The position numbers and the translations under genes were made by a program. This document shows positions 48,953 through 57,334 of a stretch of DNA of 58,695 bases, piece by piece. Below the pieces are notes generated by a model. The model saw only the letters and a program-made list of their open reading frames with translations. It was not told the origin of the DNA and did no database searches. This DNA is from Corynebacterium bouchesdurhonense (GTDB lineage Bacteria; Actinomycetota; Actinomycetes; Mycobacteriales; Mycobacteriaceae). Each line of letters begins with the position of its first letter. Position 1 is the stretch's first letter. The stretch covers positions 1 through 58,695 of the forward strand of contig NZ_LT546023.1 of NCBI RefSeq assembly GCF_900078305.2. Reading direction: 5' to 3'.

Positions 48953-49672
48953 TCACCTCACGGAAAAACTCGCGGCTGTTGGGGCGAAGGCGCAGACGTT
49001 GGCGGTGGTGCGCACGTTACCGTCCACGACTGCCAGCACGCGGCCGGGACCGGTGCTGGCGGTGCCGGACAGGGTTGCCGGCCCTGCTGGGTTAATCCCG
49101 TTGTTGCCCAGCGGCGTTACCCCGGTGCGGAACGTGTTCAGGTTGATCCAGTACACCTTCATCTGGCCCTGGTCGCGCGCGGCGGCCGGGGTGCCCAGCG
49201 CGGTGAAGACGAACGTGGCCTGCCCCGGGCCCGCGCCCGGGGCGGGGGAGGTGGCGGGGCCGGGCACCACCAGCGCCGAGGCGGTGGAGTGCAGGCCCTT
49301 GCCGATGCAGTTGCTAGACACGGTGGGCCAGTAGAACTGGGTAAACGGGGGAGCGTCGGCGGGCAGCGGCGGCCCCCCGAGCTCGCCGGTGCCGCCGAAG
49401 AAGCTCACGGCGCTGCGCAGGGCGTTGGCCACGTCTTGGGGCACGTAGGGCTGGTCCGCAAACTCGTTGACCTTTGCCTGCGTGTACGGCGTGGGGCGGC
49501 CGAGCTCGTCGAGGTAGCGGTGCGAGGAGAGGCTGGAGGCGGGCACGGCGGGCGCGGGCGCGGCGGGCGCAGCGGTTGCGGGCGCAGGCGACGCAGGCAA
49601 TGCGGCCGCGGCTACCACGGCGACGGTGGCGGCTGCGCGGATGGCGCGGGCTGCGGGGCGGGAAACAGGCAC
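48953..49672 (-). CDS. Rv1157c-like secreted Ala/Pro-rich protein
   Basis: A 239-residue exported protein. A signal peptide and an Ala/Pro tract (ASPAPATAAPAAPAPAVPAS) precede a conserved domain: YVPQDVANALRSAVSFFGGT, FYWPTVSSNCIGKGLHSTAS, MKVYWINLNTFRTGVTPLGN and GRVLAVVDGNVRT. It matches my memory of the Rv1157c family, and the neighbouring typA, lpqW and mshB genes support this by gene order. Function unknown. It reads leftward, divergent from the 49827 gene. Confidence 0.75.
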   Translation of the reverse strand: MPVSRPAARAIRAAATVAVVAAAALPASPAPATAAPAAPAPAVPASSLSSHRYLDELGRPTPYTQAKVNEFADQPYVPQDVANALRSAVSFFGGTGELGGPPLPADAPPFTQFYWPTVSSNCIGKGLHSTASALVVPGPATSPAPGAGPGQATFVFTALGTPAAARDQGQMKVYWINLNTFRTGVTPLGNNGINPAGPATLSGTASTGPGRVLAVVDGNVRTTANVCAFAPTAASFSVR

Positions 49673-49826
49673 CTACGCCACATTAGTCACATTGGTAACA
49701 GCGTCAAGGCGAATCGTTGAAGAACCGCAAAGTTTCATGCGATATTCCCGCCCGCCGCGCCCGCCTCCGTTCCTTCCGTACCATTGGTGGTGTCCCCGAA
49801 CCGAAAGGCAGAAAGGACCGACCGAA

Positions 49827-50153
49827 GTGCGAACCGAAACGTTTGTCACCAGCCTCCCGTTGGACGAGATCGAGCGCCGCCTCAGCGGGTTCGAGAACTT
49901 CGACCTCAAGGAGAAAACCAGCGAGGAGCTGACCATCAACGTCGGCAGCGGCCTCAAGTACCGCTTCCTCGGCGTCTACACCAACCCCCAGTACCAGGCC
50001 CCCATCGAGATCGCCGCGTCCGACAACGGCGACGGAACCGCCACCGTGGAGCTCTCCGCCCGCGCGCAGGGCATGCTCAACTCCGCGACGAATCAGCAGT
50101 GCTTCGAGCGCGGCTACGGGGAGATCCGCGAGGTGCTCGAGGGGCGTCGATAA
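49827..50153 (+). CDS. Conserved hypothetical protein
   Basis: A 108-residue alpha/beta protein of unknown family, beginning MRTETFVTSLPLDEIERRLS and ending FERGYGEIREVLEGRR. It is soluble with a mixed amphipathic pattern. GTG 49827 follows GAAAGGACC. The last codons lie in a dispersed repeat (50140-50155, reversed), which supplies the terminal Gly-Arg-Arg and the TAA. It is 76 bp upstream of typA and reads the same way. Confidence 0.65.
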   Translation: MRTETFVTSLPLDEIERRLSGFENFDLKEKTSEELTINVGSGLKYRFLGVYTNPQYQAPIEIAASDNGDGTATVELSARAQGMLNSATNQQCFERGYGEIREVLEGRR

Positions 50154-50155
50154 GC
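50140..50155 (-). repeat. Dispersed motif, 15/16 copy
   Basis: Reverse complement reads GCTTATCGACGCCCCT and is preceded by GGAGCATATT, the same left half as the chrA copy. It forms the 3' end of the 49827 gene. Confidence 0.88.
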
Positions 50156-50229
50156 AATATGCTCCTTGCGGGGGTAGTGTTTAACCGTTCATACCGCCGA
50201 TAAACCGATAAACAAGGAGTAGCGGTTAA

Positions 50230-52146
50230 GTGTCGCACCCTGAATTCCGAAACGTAGCCATCGTCGCCCACGTCGACCACGGCAAAACCACCCTGGTCAA
50301 CGGCATGCTGGAGCAGTCCGGCGTGTTCGGCGACCACGGCGAGCACGGCGACCGCGTGATGGACTCCGGCGAGCTCGAATCGGAGCGCGGCATCACCATC
50401 CTGGCCAAGAACACCGCCATCCGCCGCGCCGGCGCCGGAAAGGACGGCCGCGACCTGGTCATCAACGTCATCGACACCCCGGGCCACGCCGACTTCGGCG
50501 GCGAGGTGGAGCGCGGCCTGTCCATGGTCGACGGCGTCGTGCTGCTTATCGACGCATCCGAGGGGCCCCTGCCCCAGACTCGCTTCGTGCTGGGCAAGGC
50601 GCTCGAGGCGAAGAAGCCCGTGATCATCTGCGTGAACAAGACCGACCGCCCCGACGCGCGCATCGACGAAGTGGTCGAGGAGGCCCAGGACCTGCTGCTC
50701 GAGCTCGGCGCCGCGCTCGAGGATCCGGACGCCGCCGAGGCCGCCGAGAACCTGCTCGAGCTGCCGGTGCTCTACGCCTCCGGCCGCGCCGGCCGCGCAT
50801 CCTTCAATAACCCCGGCAACGGCGAGCTGCCGGACAACGAGGACCTGCAGCCGCTGTTCGACGTGATCTACGACGTGCTGCCGGAGCCGTCCGCCGACCT
50901 GGACGCGCCGTTCCAGGCGCAGGTGACCAACCTGGACTCCTCCTCCTTCCTCGGCCGCATCGCGCTGATCCGCGTGTTCAAGGGCACCGTGAAGAAGGGC
51001 CAGACCGTGGCGTGGGTGCACTACGACGCCGACGGCAACCAGCACGTTAAGAACGTCAAGGTGGCGGAGCTTCTGGTCACCCAGGGCCTCGACCGCGTGC
51101 CGGCCGAGGGCGAGGTTGTGGCCGGCGACATCGCCGCCATCTCCGGCGTGGACGACATCATGATCGGCGACACGCTGTGCGACCCGGAGCACGTCGAGCC
51201 GCTGCCGCGCATCAAGGTCGATGACCCGGCGATCTCCATGACCATCGGCGTGAACACCTCGCCGATGGCCGGCCGTAACGGCGGCGACAAGCTCACCGCC
51301 CGTATGGTCAAGGCGCGCTTGGACCAGGAGCTGATCGGTAACGTGTCCATCAAGGTGCTGCCGACGGACCGCCCCGACGCGTGGGAAGTGCAGGGCCGCG
51401 GCGAGATGGCGCTGACCGTTCTGATCGAGACGATGCGCCGCGAGGGCTTCGAGCTCACCGTGGGCAAGCCGCAGGTGGTGACCAAGGAGGTCGACGGCAA
51501 GACGTACGAGCCGTACGACCACATGGTCATCGACGTGCCCAGCGAGCACCAGGGCGCCGTGACCCAGCTGCTGGCTAACCGCAAGGGTCAGATGACCTCC
51601 ATGTCCAACGCCGGCTCCGGTGACTGGGTGCGCATGGAGTTCGACGTGCCGTCGCGAGGCCTGATCGGCTTCCGCACCACGTTCTTGACCGAGACGCGCG
51701 GCGCCGGCATCGCCAATTCCTACTCCATCGAGGCCCGCCCGTGGGCCGGCGAGATCAAGGGCCGCCCGACCGGTTCCCTGGTCGCCGACCGCTCCGGCCA
51801 GGTCACCGCGTACGCACTCCAGCAGCTCGCGGACCGCGGCGACTTCTTCGTCGAGCCGGGCGCGGAGACCTACGAGGGCATGGTCGTCGGCGCGAACTCG
51901 CGCGACGAGGACATGGACGTGAACATCACCAAGGAGAAGAAGCTGACCAACATGCGCTCCGCCACCGCGGACGCCACGGTCACGCTGCAGAAGGCGCGCA
52001 CCCTCTCCCTGGACGAGGCCATCGAGTTCTGCGACGACGACGAGTGCGTCGAGGTGGCCCCCGAGGCGATGCGCGTGCGCAAGATCATCCTCAACGCCAC
52101 CGAGCGCGGCCGCGCCCGCTCCCGCGCAAAGCAGCTGAACAAGTAG
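50230..52146 (+). CDS. typA: Translational GTPase TypA/BipA
   Basis: A 638-residue ribosome-associated GTPase. G1 AHVDHGKTT, switch ERGITILAKN, G3 DTPGHADFGGEVER and G4 NKTDRPDA are all intact, followed by the EF-G-like domains and the TypA-specific C-terminus (ETRGAGIANSYSIE...RSRAKQLNK). It acts in ribosome assembly and stress adaptation. GTG 50230 has AAGGAG upstream. It opens a rightward block with lpqW and mshB, as in mycobacteria. Confidence 0.95.
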   Translation: MSHPEFRNVAIVAHVDHGKTTLVNGMLEQSGVFGDHGEHGDRVMDSGELESERGITILAKNTAIRRAGAGKDGRDLVINVIDTPGHADFGGEVERGLSMVDGVVLLIDASEGPLPQTRFVLGKALEAKKPVIICVNKTDRPDARIDEVVEEAQDLLLELGAALEDPDAAEAAENLLELPVLYASGRAGRASFNNPGNGELPDNEDLQPLFDVIYDVLPEPSADLDAPFQAQVTNLDSSSFLGRIALIRVFKGTVKKGQTVAWVHYDADGNQHVKNVKVAELLVTQGLDRVPAEGEVVAGDIAAISGVDDIMIGDTLCDPEHVEPLPRIKVDDPAISMTIGVNTSPMAGRNGGDKLTARMVKARLDQELIGNVSIKVLPTDRPDAWEVQGRGEMALTVLIETMRREGFELTVGKPQVVTKEVDGKTYEPYDHMVIDVPSEHQGAVTQLLANRKGQMTSMSNAGSGDWVRMEFDVPSRGLIGFRTTFLTETRGAGIANSYSIEARPWAGEIKGRPTGSLVADRSGQVTAYALQQLADRGDFFVEPGAETYEGMVVGANSRDEDMDVNITKEKKLTNMRSATADATVTLQKARTLSLDEAIEFCDDDECVEVAPEAMRVRKIILNATERGRARSRAKQLNK

Positions 52147-52180
52147 CGCGCGATACGTAGCGCGCGATACGTAGCGCGCG
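52143..52180. repeat. 14-bp tandem repeat at typA stop codon
   Basis: GTAGCGCGCGATAC is repeated at 52143 and 52157, with a partial third copy. The first unit contains the typA TAG stop. The GCGCGC cores are self-complementary. Confidence 0.85.
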
Positions 52181-52224
52181 CCCGGCGGGGGCAGCCAGCC
52201 GCGGCGGGTTAGGATCGGGGGCAA

Positions 52225-53886
52225 ATGCGTAGCTCCCTTTCCCCCGCCCGCCGCTCGCTGGCCGCCTGCGCCGCCGCCGCCCTGTTGGCCGGCACCGCAG
52301 CCTGCGCCGCCAACCCCGGCCCGCCGCCGCTCGCGTCCCAGGACGACCTGGACCGCTACGGCCCCACCACCGAGGCCACAACCGCGGCCACAACCGAGGC
52401 CACCGCCACGGTCACCACCACCGTGACCACCCGCAAGCCCGCGCCGGCCACCCCGGAGCGCGTGGAGGTGCAGGTGGGCATCGACCCGGTGCGCAGCGGC
52501 TTCAACCCGCACCTGCAGTCCGACGAGCAGGCCAGCGTGCGCGCCATCGCTGACCTGGTCCTGCCCAGCGCGTTCGTGAACGGGCAAAAGAACGCAGATC
52601 TCCTGGTCAACGCCTCGCCGCTCGTCAACTCGCCGGACGCGATGACGGTGCGCTACGTCATCGCCCCGGAGGCGCAGTGGTCCGACGGCACGCCCATCAA
52701 CGGCGACGACTTCGTCTACCTCTGGCGCGCCATGCGCTCCACCCCCGGCACGGTGGACCCGGCGGGCTACGACGCCATCTCCAACATCCGCGTCTCCGGC
52801 GCCGGCGCGAAGACCGTCGACGTGGACCTGCGCACCCCACTGCGCAACTGGCGCGAGCTGTTCACCTACCTCGTGCCCTCGCACCTGCTGCGCCCGGACG
52901 CGTCGGACTTCGCGGAGGCGTTGCGGTACTCCATCCCGGCGTCCGCCGGCCGCTACCTCTTCTCCGGCGTGGATACCTCCCGCGGCGCGGTGACGCTGAA
53001 CCGCAACGACCGCTTCTGGGGCGAGCACCCGGCGGAGGTGGAGGTCCTCGAGCTGCAGTACGTGCGCAGCACCACGCAGATGGCGGACCAGCTGCGCTCG
53101 CACCAGCTAGCGTACGTGGACCGCACGCCCGACGAGACCACGATGCGCACCATCGGCCTGCTGCCCGGCACGCAGGTGCGCGCGGTGCCGGGCCCGCGCA
53201 CGCTGGGCCTCACCGCCACCTCGGACCTGCCGCTCGCCGCGCGCAGGGAGCTTTTTTCGCTTGTCGACGCCCCCTTGCTCGCCTCTATCGCCACCGGCAG
53301 GACCGCCGAGTTGGATGTCCCGCCGCGCAGCCCCGCCACCGCGCCCGCCACCGCACCCGCCACCGAGGCGCTCGCGGCCCATACCGCGCTGGCCGGCCCG
53401 CTGCGCATCGCCGCCGACCCAGCGGACCCCGCCGCCTACGCCGCCGCCCGCTCCCTGGTGGACCTGCTGGTCTCGCGAGGCGTCAAGGCGGCCGTGGTGA
53501 CCACCGACCCGGCCAGCCTGATGTCCACGATGCTGCCCAGCGGCGAGATCAGCGCGGTGGTGGGCTGGCGCCTCCACACCGGGACGAGCACCGAGGTGGC
53601 GGGCCGCGCCGCCTGCCCGCCGCACGCGTTCCGCGCCGCCAACGTCTCCGGCTTCTGCAGCGCCGAGACGGAGAAGCTGGCCGCCGACGCGCTCACCGGC
53701 GCCGTGCCCGTGGAGCAGGCCGCCGCGCAGCTGGAGCAAATCGAGGCGGACGAGGCGCTGTGGCTGCCCATCGTCAACGAGACCCGCGTGGTGGCCCTCG
53801 GCGCGGGCATCATCGGCCCCGACCCGGACCTGGCCAACTGGCCGGGCAGCCTGGAGACGGCCCCCACCTGGAAGGAACAACCATGA
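52225..53886 (+). CDS. lpqW: LpqW-like substrate-binding lipoprotein
   Basis: A 553-residue lipoprotein of the extracellular solute-binding family 5 fold. The signal peptide ends GTAAC, and a Thr-rich linker (TTEATTAATTEATATVTTTV) follows. The domain begins VEVQVGIDPVRSGFNPHLQS and contains VIAPEAQWSDGTPINGDDFV. In mycobacteria LpqW controls the branch between PIM and lipomannan synthesis rather than peptide uptake; position after typA and before mshB supports orthology. An exact dispersed repeat (53259-53274) encodes SLVDAPL. Its stop overlaps the mshB ATG. Confidence 0.85.
   Translation: MRSSLSPARRSLAACAAAALLAGTAACAANPGPPPLASQDDLDRYGPTTEATTAATTEATATVTTTVTTRKPAPATPERVEVQVGIDPVRSGFNPHLQSDEQASVRAIADLVLPSAFVNGQKNADLLVNASPLVNSPDAMTVRYVIAPEAQWSDGTPINGDDFVYLWRAMRSTPGTVDPAGYDAISNIRVSGAGAKTVDVDLRTPLRNWRELFTYLVPSHLLRPDASDFAEALRYSIPASAGRYLFSGVDTSRGAVTLNRNDRFWGEHPAEVEVLELQYVRSTTQMADQLRSHQLAYVDRTPDETTMRTIGLLPGTQVRAVPGPRTLGLTATSDLPLAARRELFSLVDAPLLASIATGRTAELDVPPRSPATAPATAPATEALAAHTALAGPLRIAADPADPAAYAAARSLVDLLVSRGVKAAVVTTDPASLMSTMLPSGEISAVVGWRLHTGTSTEVAGRAACPPHAFRAANVSGFCSAETEKLAADALTGAVPVEQAAAQLEQIEADEALWLPIVNETRVVALGAGIIGPDPDLANWPGSLETAPTWKEQP
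53259..53274 (+). repeat. Dispersed motif, exact copy
   Basis: GCTTGTCGACGCCCCC, preceded by GGGAGCTTTTTTC, inside lpqW. Confidence 0.9.
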
Positions 53887-54788
53887 CACAGCCGCACACC
53901 GCAACACCCGCCACCGCACCCCGCGACCTGGCCGGCTACCGCGCCGTCTTCGTCCACGCCCACCCGGACGACGAGGCCATCACCACCGGCGGCGCCATCG
54001 CGGACCTCGCCGCCAGGGGCGCGGACGTCCTGGTGGTCACGTGCACGCTGGGGGAGGAGGGCGAGGTCATCGGCGAGACCTACCAGCACCTGGTCGCGGA
54101 CGAGGCTGATCAGTTGGGTGGGTTCAGGATTGGTGAGCTGGGGGCGTCGATAAGCAACATGCGCGCGCGGAGCGAGTTCCTCGGCGGGGCGGGGCGCTTC
54201 CGCGACTCCGGCATGGCCGGCTCGCCCGCGAGCCGCAACCCCCGCGCCTTCGTCAACGCCGGGCCCGAGGCCGTGGAGCTGCTCGCTGGCATCCTGCGTC
54301 GCGAGCGGCCCCACCTGGTGGTCACCTACGGACCCGACGGCGGCTACGGCCACCCCGACCACATCCACGCCCACGAGATCGCGCACGCCGCGGCCGAGCA
54401 GGTCGGGGTGCCCCGCATCCTGTGGGCCGTGCGCCTAGCGGAGGGGACCGCCGCGCTCATGCCGGACCGCGCGCCGGACGGCTGGCGGCTGCCAGAGGAC
54501 GGCGAGCTCGACGGGGTGGAGCGCTCCGATATCCGCCTCGAGCTGAACGACGCCGCCTACTCCGCCAAGATCGAGGCCATGCGCGCCCACGCCACGCAGC
54601 TGTGGATCGCGGACGGGCGCGTCTCCGCGACCAACCCGCACGGCGCGCTCGCCGAGGGCCCCGTGGTCTACTACGCCCTGAGCAACCTGATCGTGCAGCC
54701 CATCCAGCGCGTGGAGCACTACCAGCTCGGCGCGGGCGTGCCCGTCACCGACCCCAGCGGCGGCCTCCTTGGCGGCATCGAGCGCTAG
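53883..54788 (+). CDS. mshB: Mycothiol biosynthesis deacetylase MshB
   Basis: A 301-residue zinc deacetylase. The metal-binding motifs are HAHPDDEAITTG near the N-terminus and GYGHPDHIHAHEIAH in the middle. It removes the acetyl group from GlcNAc-inositol in mycothiol synthesis. An exact dispersed repeat at 54140-54155 encodes GASISNM between RIGEL and EFLGGAGRFRDSG, where I recall other MshB proteins having a non-conserved helix. ATG 53883 overlaps the lpqW stop (ATGA). Confidence 0.92.
   Translation: MTQPHTATPATAPRDLAGYRAVFVHAHPDDEAITTGGAIADLAARGADVLVVTCTLGEEGEVIGETYQHLVADEADQLGGFRIGELGASISNMRARSEFLGGAGRFRDSGMAGSPASRNPRAFVNAGPEAVELLAGILRRERPHLVVTYGPDGGYGHPDHIHAHEIAHAAAEQVGVPRILWAVRLAEGTAALMPDRAPDGWRLPEDGELDGVERSDIRLELNDAAYSAKIEAMRAHATQLWIADGRVSATNPHGALAEGPVVYYALSNLIVQPIQRVEHYQLGAGVPVTDPSGGLLGGIER
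54140..54155 (-). repeat. Dispersed motif, exact copy
   Basis: Reverse complement of GCTTATCGACGCCCCC inside mshB, encoding GASISN. Confidence 0.9.
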
Positions 54789-55125
54789 CTACCCGCGCGG
54801 CGAGGTGATCCACGCGTACCTGTGGCTCGCCGGCTTCGCGCTGCTCGCCGCGCTGCTCCAGGCGGTGTACCTGGAGGGGTGGAGGGCGCCGGTTGCGGTG
54901 GCTGCTGCCGCAGCGTTCAATTCGGTGCTTTCGAGGGCAGCTTGCTTATGGACGCACACCACAGCCGTCACCCTCATCCCAACCGCAGCATGGGTCGCCG
55001 GCCTGTGGCTGGTGGCCGCCACGGTGCCGGGGATGGCGGAGGTGCTGGTGCCCGGCAACCCGTGGGCCGTGGCCCTCGTGGTGGCGGGAATCGCCGGAGG
55101 CGTTTGGCCCATTGCGCGGCGGTAG
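54769..55125 (+). CDS. Small integral membrane protein (Rv1171-like position)
   Basis: A 118-residue protein with about four hydrophobic helices ([73 protein letters not shown]). The gene between mshB and fdxC in mycobacteria also encodes a small membrane protein. TTG 54769 inside mshB is the longest start; GTG 54805 is an alternative and neither has a good ribosome-binding site. A degenerate dispersed repeat near 54939 lies in it. Confidence 0.65.
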   Translation: MAASSASYPRGEVIHAYLWLAGFALLAALLQAVYLEGWRAPVAVAAAAAFNSVLSRAACLWTHTTAVTLIPTAAWVAGLWLVAATVPGMAEVLVPGNPWAVALVVAGIAGGVWPIARR

Positions 55126-55141
55126 TGCCATACTTGTCTCC

Positions 55142-55465
55142 ATGACTTACGTGATCGCTCAGCCTTGCGTGGACGTGATGGACCGCGGGTGCGTGGAGGA
55201 GTGCCCCGTCGACTGCATCTACGAGGGCAAGCGCATGCTCTACATCCACCCCGACGAGTGCGTGGATTGCGGCGCCTGCGAGCCCGCCTGCCCGGTGGAG
55301 GCCATCTTTTACGAGGACGACGTGCCGGACGAGTGGGGCGAGTACTACGACGCCAACGTCGGCTTTTTCGACGAGCTCGGCTCGCCCGGCGGCGCCGCAA
55401 AGACCGGCCCGCAGGACTTCGACCACCCCTTCGTGGCCGCGCTGCCCCCGCAGAACCAGGACTAG
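55142..55465 (+). CDS. fdxC: 7Fe ferredoxin FdxC
   Basis: A 107-residue ferredoxin. [20 protein letters not shown] leads to two cluster motifs, [13 protein letters not shown] and [20 protein letters not shown], giving one [3Fe-4S] and one [4Fe-4S] centre. It is the actinobacterial FdxC type that donates electrons to cytochromes P450 and other oxidoreductases. It lies 4 bp upstream of dapC, the same pairing as in M. tuberculosis. Confidence 0.93.
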   Translation: MTYVIAQPCVDVMDRGCVEECPVDCIYEGKRMLYIHPDECVDCGACEPACPVEAIFYEDDVPDEWGEYYDANVGFFDELGSPGGAAKTGPQDFDHPFVAALPPQNQD

Positions 55466-55469
55466 CGCC

Positions 55470-56564
55470 ATGCAGCGCACACCCTTGGGTGACGTGTTGC
55501 CGGATTTCCCCTGGGACACCATCGCGGACGTCAAGGCGCGCGCGGCGGCCCACGAGGGCGGGCTGATCGACCTGTCCGTGGGCACGCCCGTGGATCCGGT
55601 CGCGCCGTCCATCCAGCTGGCGCTCGCCGAAAACGCCGCCGCCCCGGGCTACCCGCAGACCGCGGGCACGCCCGAGCTGCGCCGCGCCCTGGCGGCCGCG
55701 ACCGAGCGCCGCTTTGGCGCCGCGGGGCTTGGCGAGCGCGCCGTGCTGCCCGTGATCGGCACCAAGGAGGCGATCGCCTGGCTGCCCACGCTTCTGGGCA
55801 TGCGGGGGCGCACCGTGGTGATCCCGGAGGTGGCGTACCCCACCTACGAGGTGGGCGCGCTGCTCGCTGGCGCCGACGTGGTGCGCTCGGATCAGCCCGT
55901 CGACGGTGCCTCGCTGGTCTTCATCAACTCGCCGTCGAACCCGACTGGCCGCGTCCTCGGCGTCGACGAGCTGCGCGCGTGGGTCGAGTTCTCCCGCCGC
56001 ACCGGCGCGATCATCGCCTCCGACGAGTGCTACATGCTCCTCGGCTGGTCCGCCGAGCCGGTCTCCATCCTGGACCCGCGGGTCACCGGCGGCGACAATA
56101 CCGGGCTGCTCGCCATCCACTCGCTGTCCAAGACGTCCAACTTGGCGTCCTACCGCGCAGGCTGGCTCGCCGGCGACGAGGCGCTAGTCCAGGAGCTGCT
56201 GACCCTGCGTAAGCACGCCGGCCTCATGGTCCCCGGTCCCGTCCAGCACGCGATGATCGCCGCGCTCGAGGACGATGTGCAGGAGCAGGTGCAGCGTTCG
56301 CGCTATGCGGGGCGTCGACTAGCACTGCTCAAAGCCCTGGATGAGGCGGGCTTCACTATCGACGACTCCGATGCCGGCCTTTACCTCTGGGCGCGGCGCG
56401 CTGGCGAAAGCGCGCGCGACCTGCTCGACTGGCTGGCCGAGCGCGGCATCCTCGCGGCACCCGGAGACTTCTACGGGCCGGCCGGCGCCGCGCACGTGCG
56501 CATTGGGCTGACCGCGCCCGACGAGCGCATCGCGGAAGCAGCGCGACGGATCACGGCCGCGTGA
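55470..56564 (+). CDS. dapC: Succinyldiaminopimelate transaminase
   Basis: A 364-residue fold-type I aminotransferase. LIDLSVGTPVDPVAPSIQLA and PGYPQTAGTPELRRALAA are substrate-side motifs, VFINSPSNPTGRVLG holds the PLP-site Asn, and SLSKTSNLASYRAGWLAGDE carries the PLP-binding Lys. It converts succinyl-amino-ketopimelate to succinyl-DAP in lysine and peptidoglycan synthesis. The downstream gtrA-like gene overlaps its stop by 4 bp. Confidence 0.92.
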   Translation: MQRTPLGDVLPDFPWDTIADVKARAAAHEGGLIDLSVGTPVDPVAPSIQLALAENAAAPGYPQTAGTPELRRALAAATERRFGAAGLGERAVLPVIGTKEAIAWLPTLLGMRGRTVVIPEVAYPTYEVGALLAGADVVRSDQPVDGASLVFINSPSNPTGRVLGVDELRAWVEFSRRTGAIIASDECYMLLGWSAEPVSILDPRVTGGDNTGLLAIHSLSKTSNLASYRAGWLAGDEALVQELLTLRKHAGLMVPGPVQHAMIAALEDDVQEQVQRSRYAGRRLALLKALDEAGFTIDDSDAGLYLWARRAGESARDLLDWLAERGILAAPGDFYGPAGAAHVRIGLTAPDERIAEAARRITAA

Positions 56565-57118
56565 CCGGCGCACCAGCAGCCGCACCAGCCGCCGAGGTGT
56601 CGCGGGCGCACCGCCTGGCGGCGGGGGCGCGTGAGTTTCTGAGGTTCGGCATCGTCGGCGGTTCCGGCGTCGTGGTGAACCTGGCAGTGTTCTACCTTGC
56701 AAACAAGGGCCTGGAGATCGGGCTCGGCCTGCACGCCAGCGACGCGGTGATGCAGCTCGGCCCGACGCGCTTCAACGTGCGCTGGTACCACGTGCTGTCC
56801 ACCTTGGCGTTCTTGCTCGCTAACACGTGGAACTACCAGCTGAACCGCTCCTGGACATTCCGGGGCACCGTGCAGCGCTCGTGGCTGCGCGGCTTCTTCC
56901 CGTTCCTCGCCACCGGCGCGGTTGCGTTCCTGGTGTCGCTGACGTGCATGACGCTGTTGATGAACCCGACGTCGCCAGTCGCGCTGCCCGCGCACATTTT
57001 CGACGACTCCTCCGGCCTACGTACCAAGTCCTTATGGGCGCAGGCGATCTCCACGCTGATCGCTATGCCGGTCAACTATGTGATCAACAAGCTGTGGACC
57101 TTCGGCTCCGCGGCTTGA
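56561..57118 (+). CDS. GtrA-family membrane protein
   Basis: A 185-residue protein with four hydrophobic helices. The first, REFLRFGIVGGSGVVVNLAV, and NTWNYQLNRSWTFRG are standard GtrA signatures, with the C-terminal MPVNYVINKLWTFGS. GtrA proteins help flip polyprenyl-linked sugars for cell-wall polysaccharides. GTG 56561 overlaps the dapC TGA. Its 3' end overlaps the convergent HNH remnant. Confidence 0.88.
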   Translation: MTGAPAAAPAAEVSRAHRLAAGAREFLRFGIVGGSGVVVNLAVFYLANKGLEIGLGLHASDAVMQLGPTRFNVRWYHVLSTLAFLLANTWNYQLNRSWTFRGTVQRSWLRGFFPFLATGAVAFLVSLTCMTLLMNPTSPVALPAHIFDDSSGLRTKSLWAQAISTLIAMPVNYVINKLWTFGSAA

Positions 57119-57334
57119 GTGGGTGGTGGGTCTGTGCCGAAGAGTTGTTCCATGGCGCCGAAGTTGGCGTGGTGGGGGTTTTTCGCGGGGTAGCCGCGCG
57201 GTGAGACCCAGGTGGGCCGCCCGTGGGCGGTGTCGATGCGGCCGCGGCCGTTTGTGCGGCCGGTGATCGGCTGGTCGTCGTCGTTGATGCGGTTGTGGTA
57301 GCGACACACCGGCACCAGGTTGGCGAGGTTCGTC
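57076..57334 (-). pseudogene. DUF222 HNH endonuclease, C-terminal remnant
   Basis: The last about 85 codons of an HNH endonuclease: NLANLVPVCRYHNRIN is the end of the HNH motif, followed by GRIDTAHGRPTWVSPRGYPA and AMEQLFGTDPPP. The rest of the gene is cut off at about 57334 by the IS256-type element. It is a relative of the intact gene at 27180-28667. Confidence 0.82.

Noticed and set aside
50543..50555. Dispersed-motif copy in typA
   Set aside because: CTTATCGACGCA encodes the conserved LLIDASEGP of TypA, so protein constraint explains it; not counted as evidence for the repeat.
7107..56330. The dispersed motif as a Chi or KOPS-type oriented signal
   Set aside because: Copies are nearly balanced between strands within this window (about 19 to 15), whereas such signals are strongly polar. 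A whole replichore would be needed to be certain.
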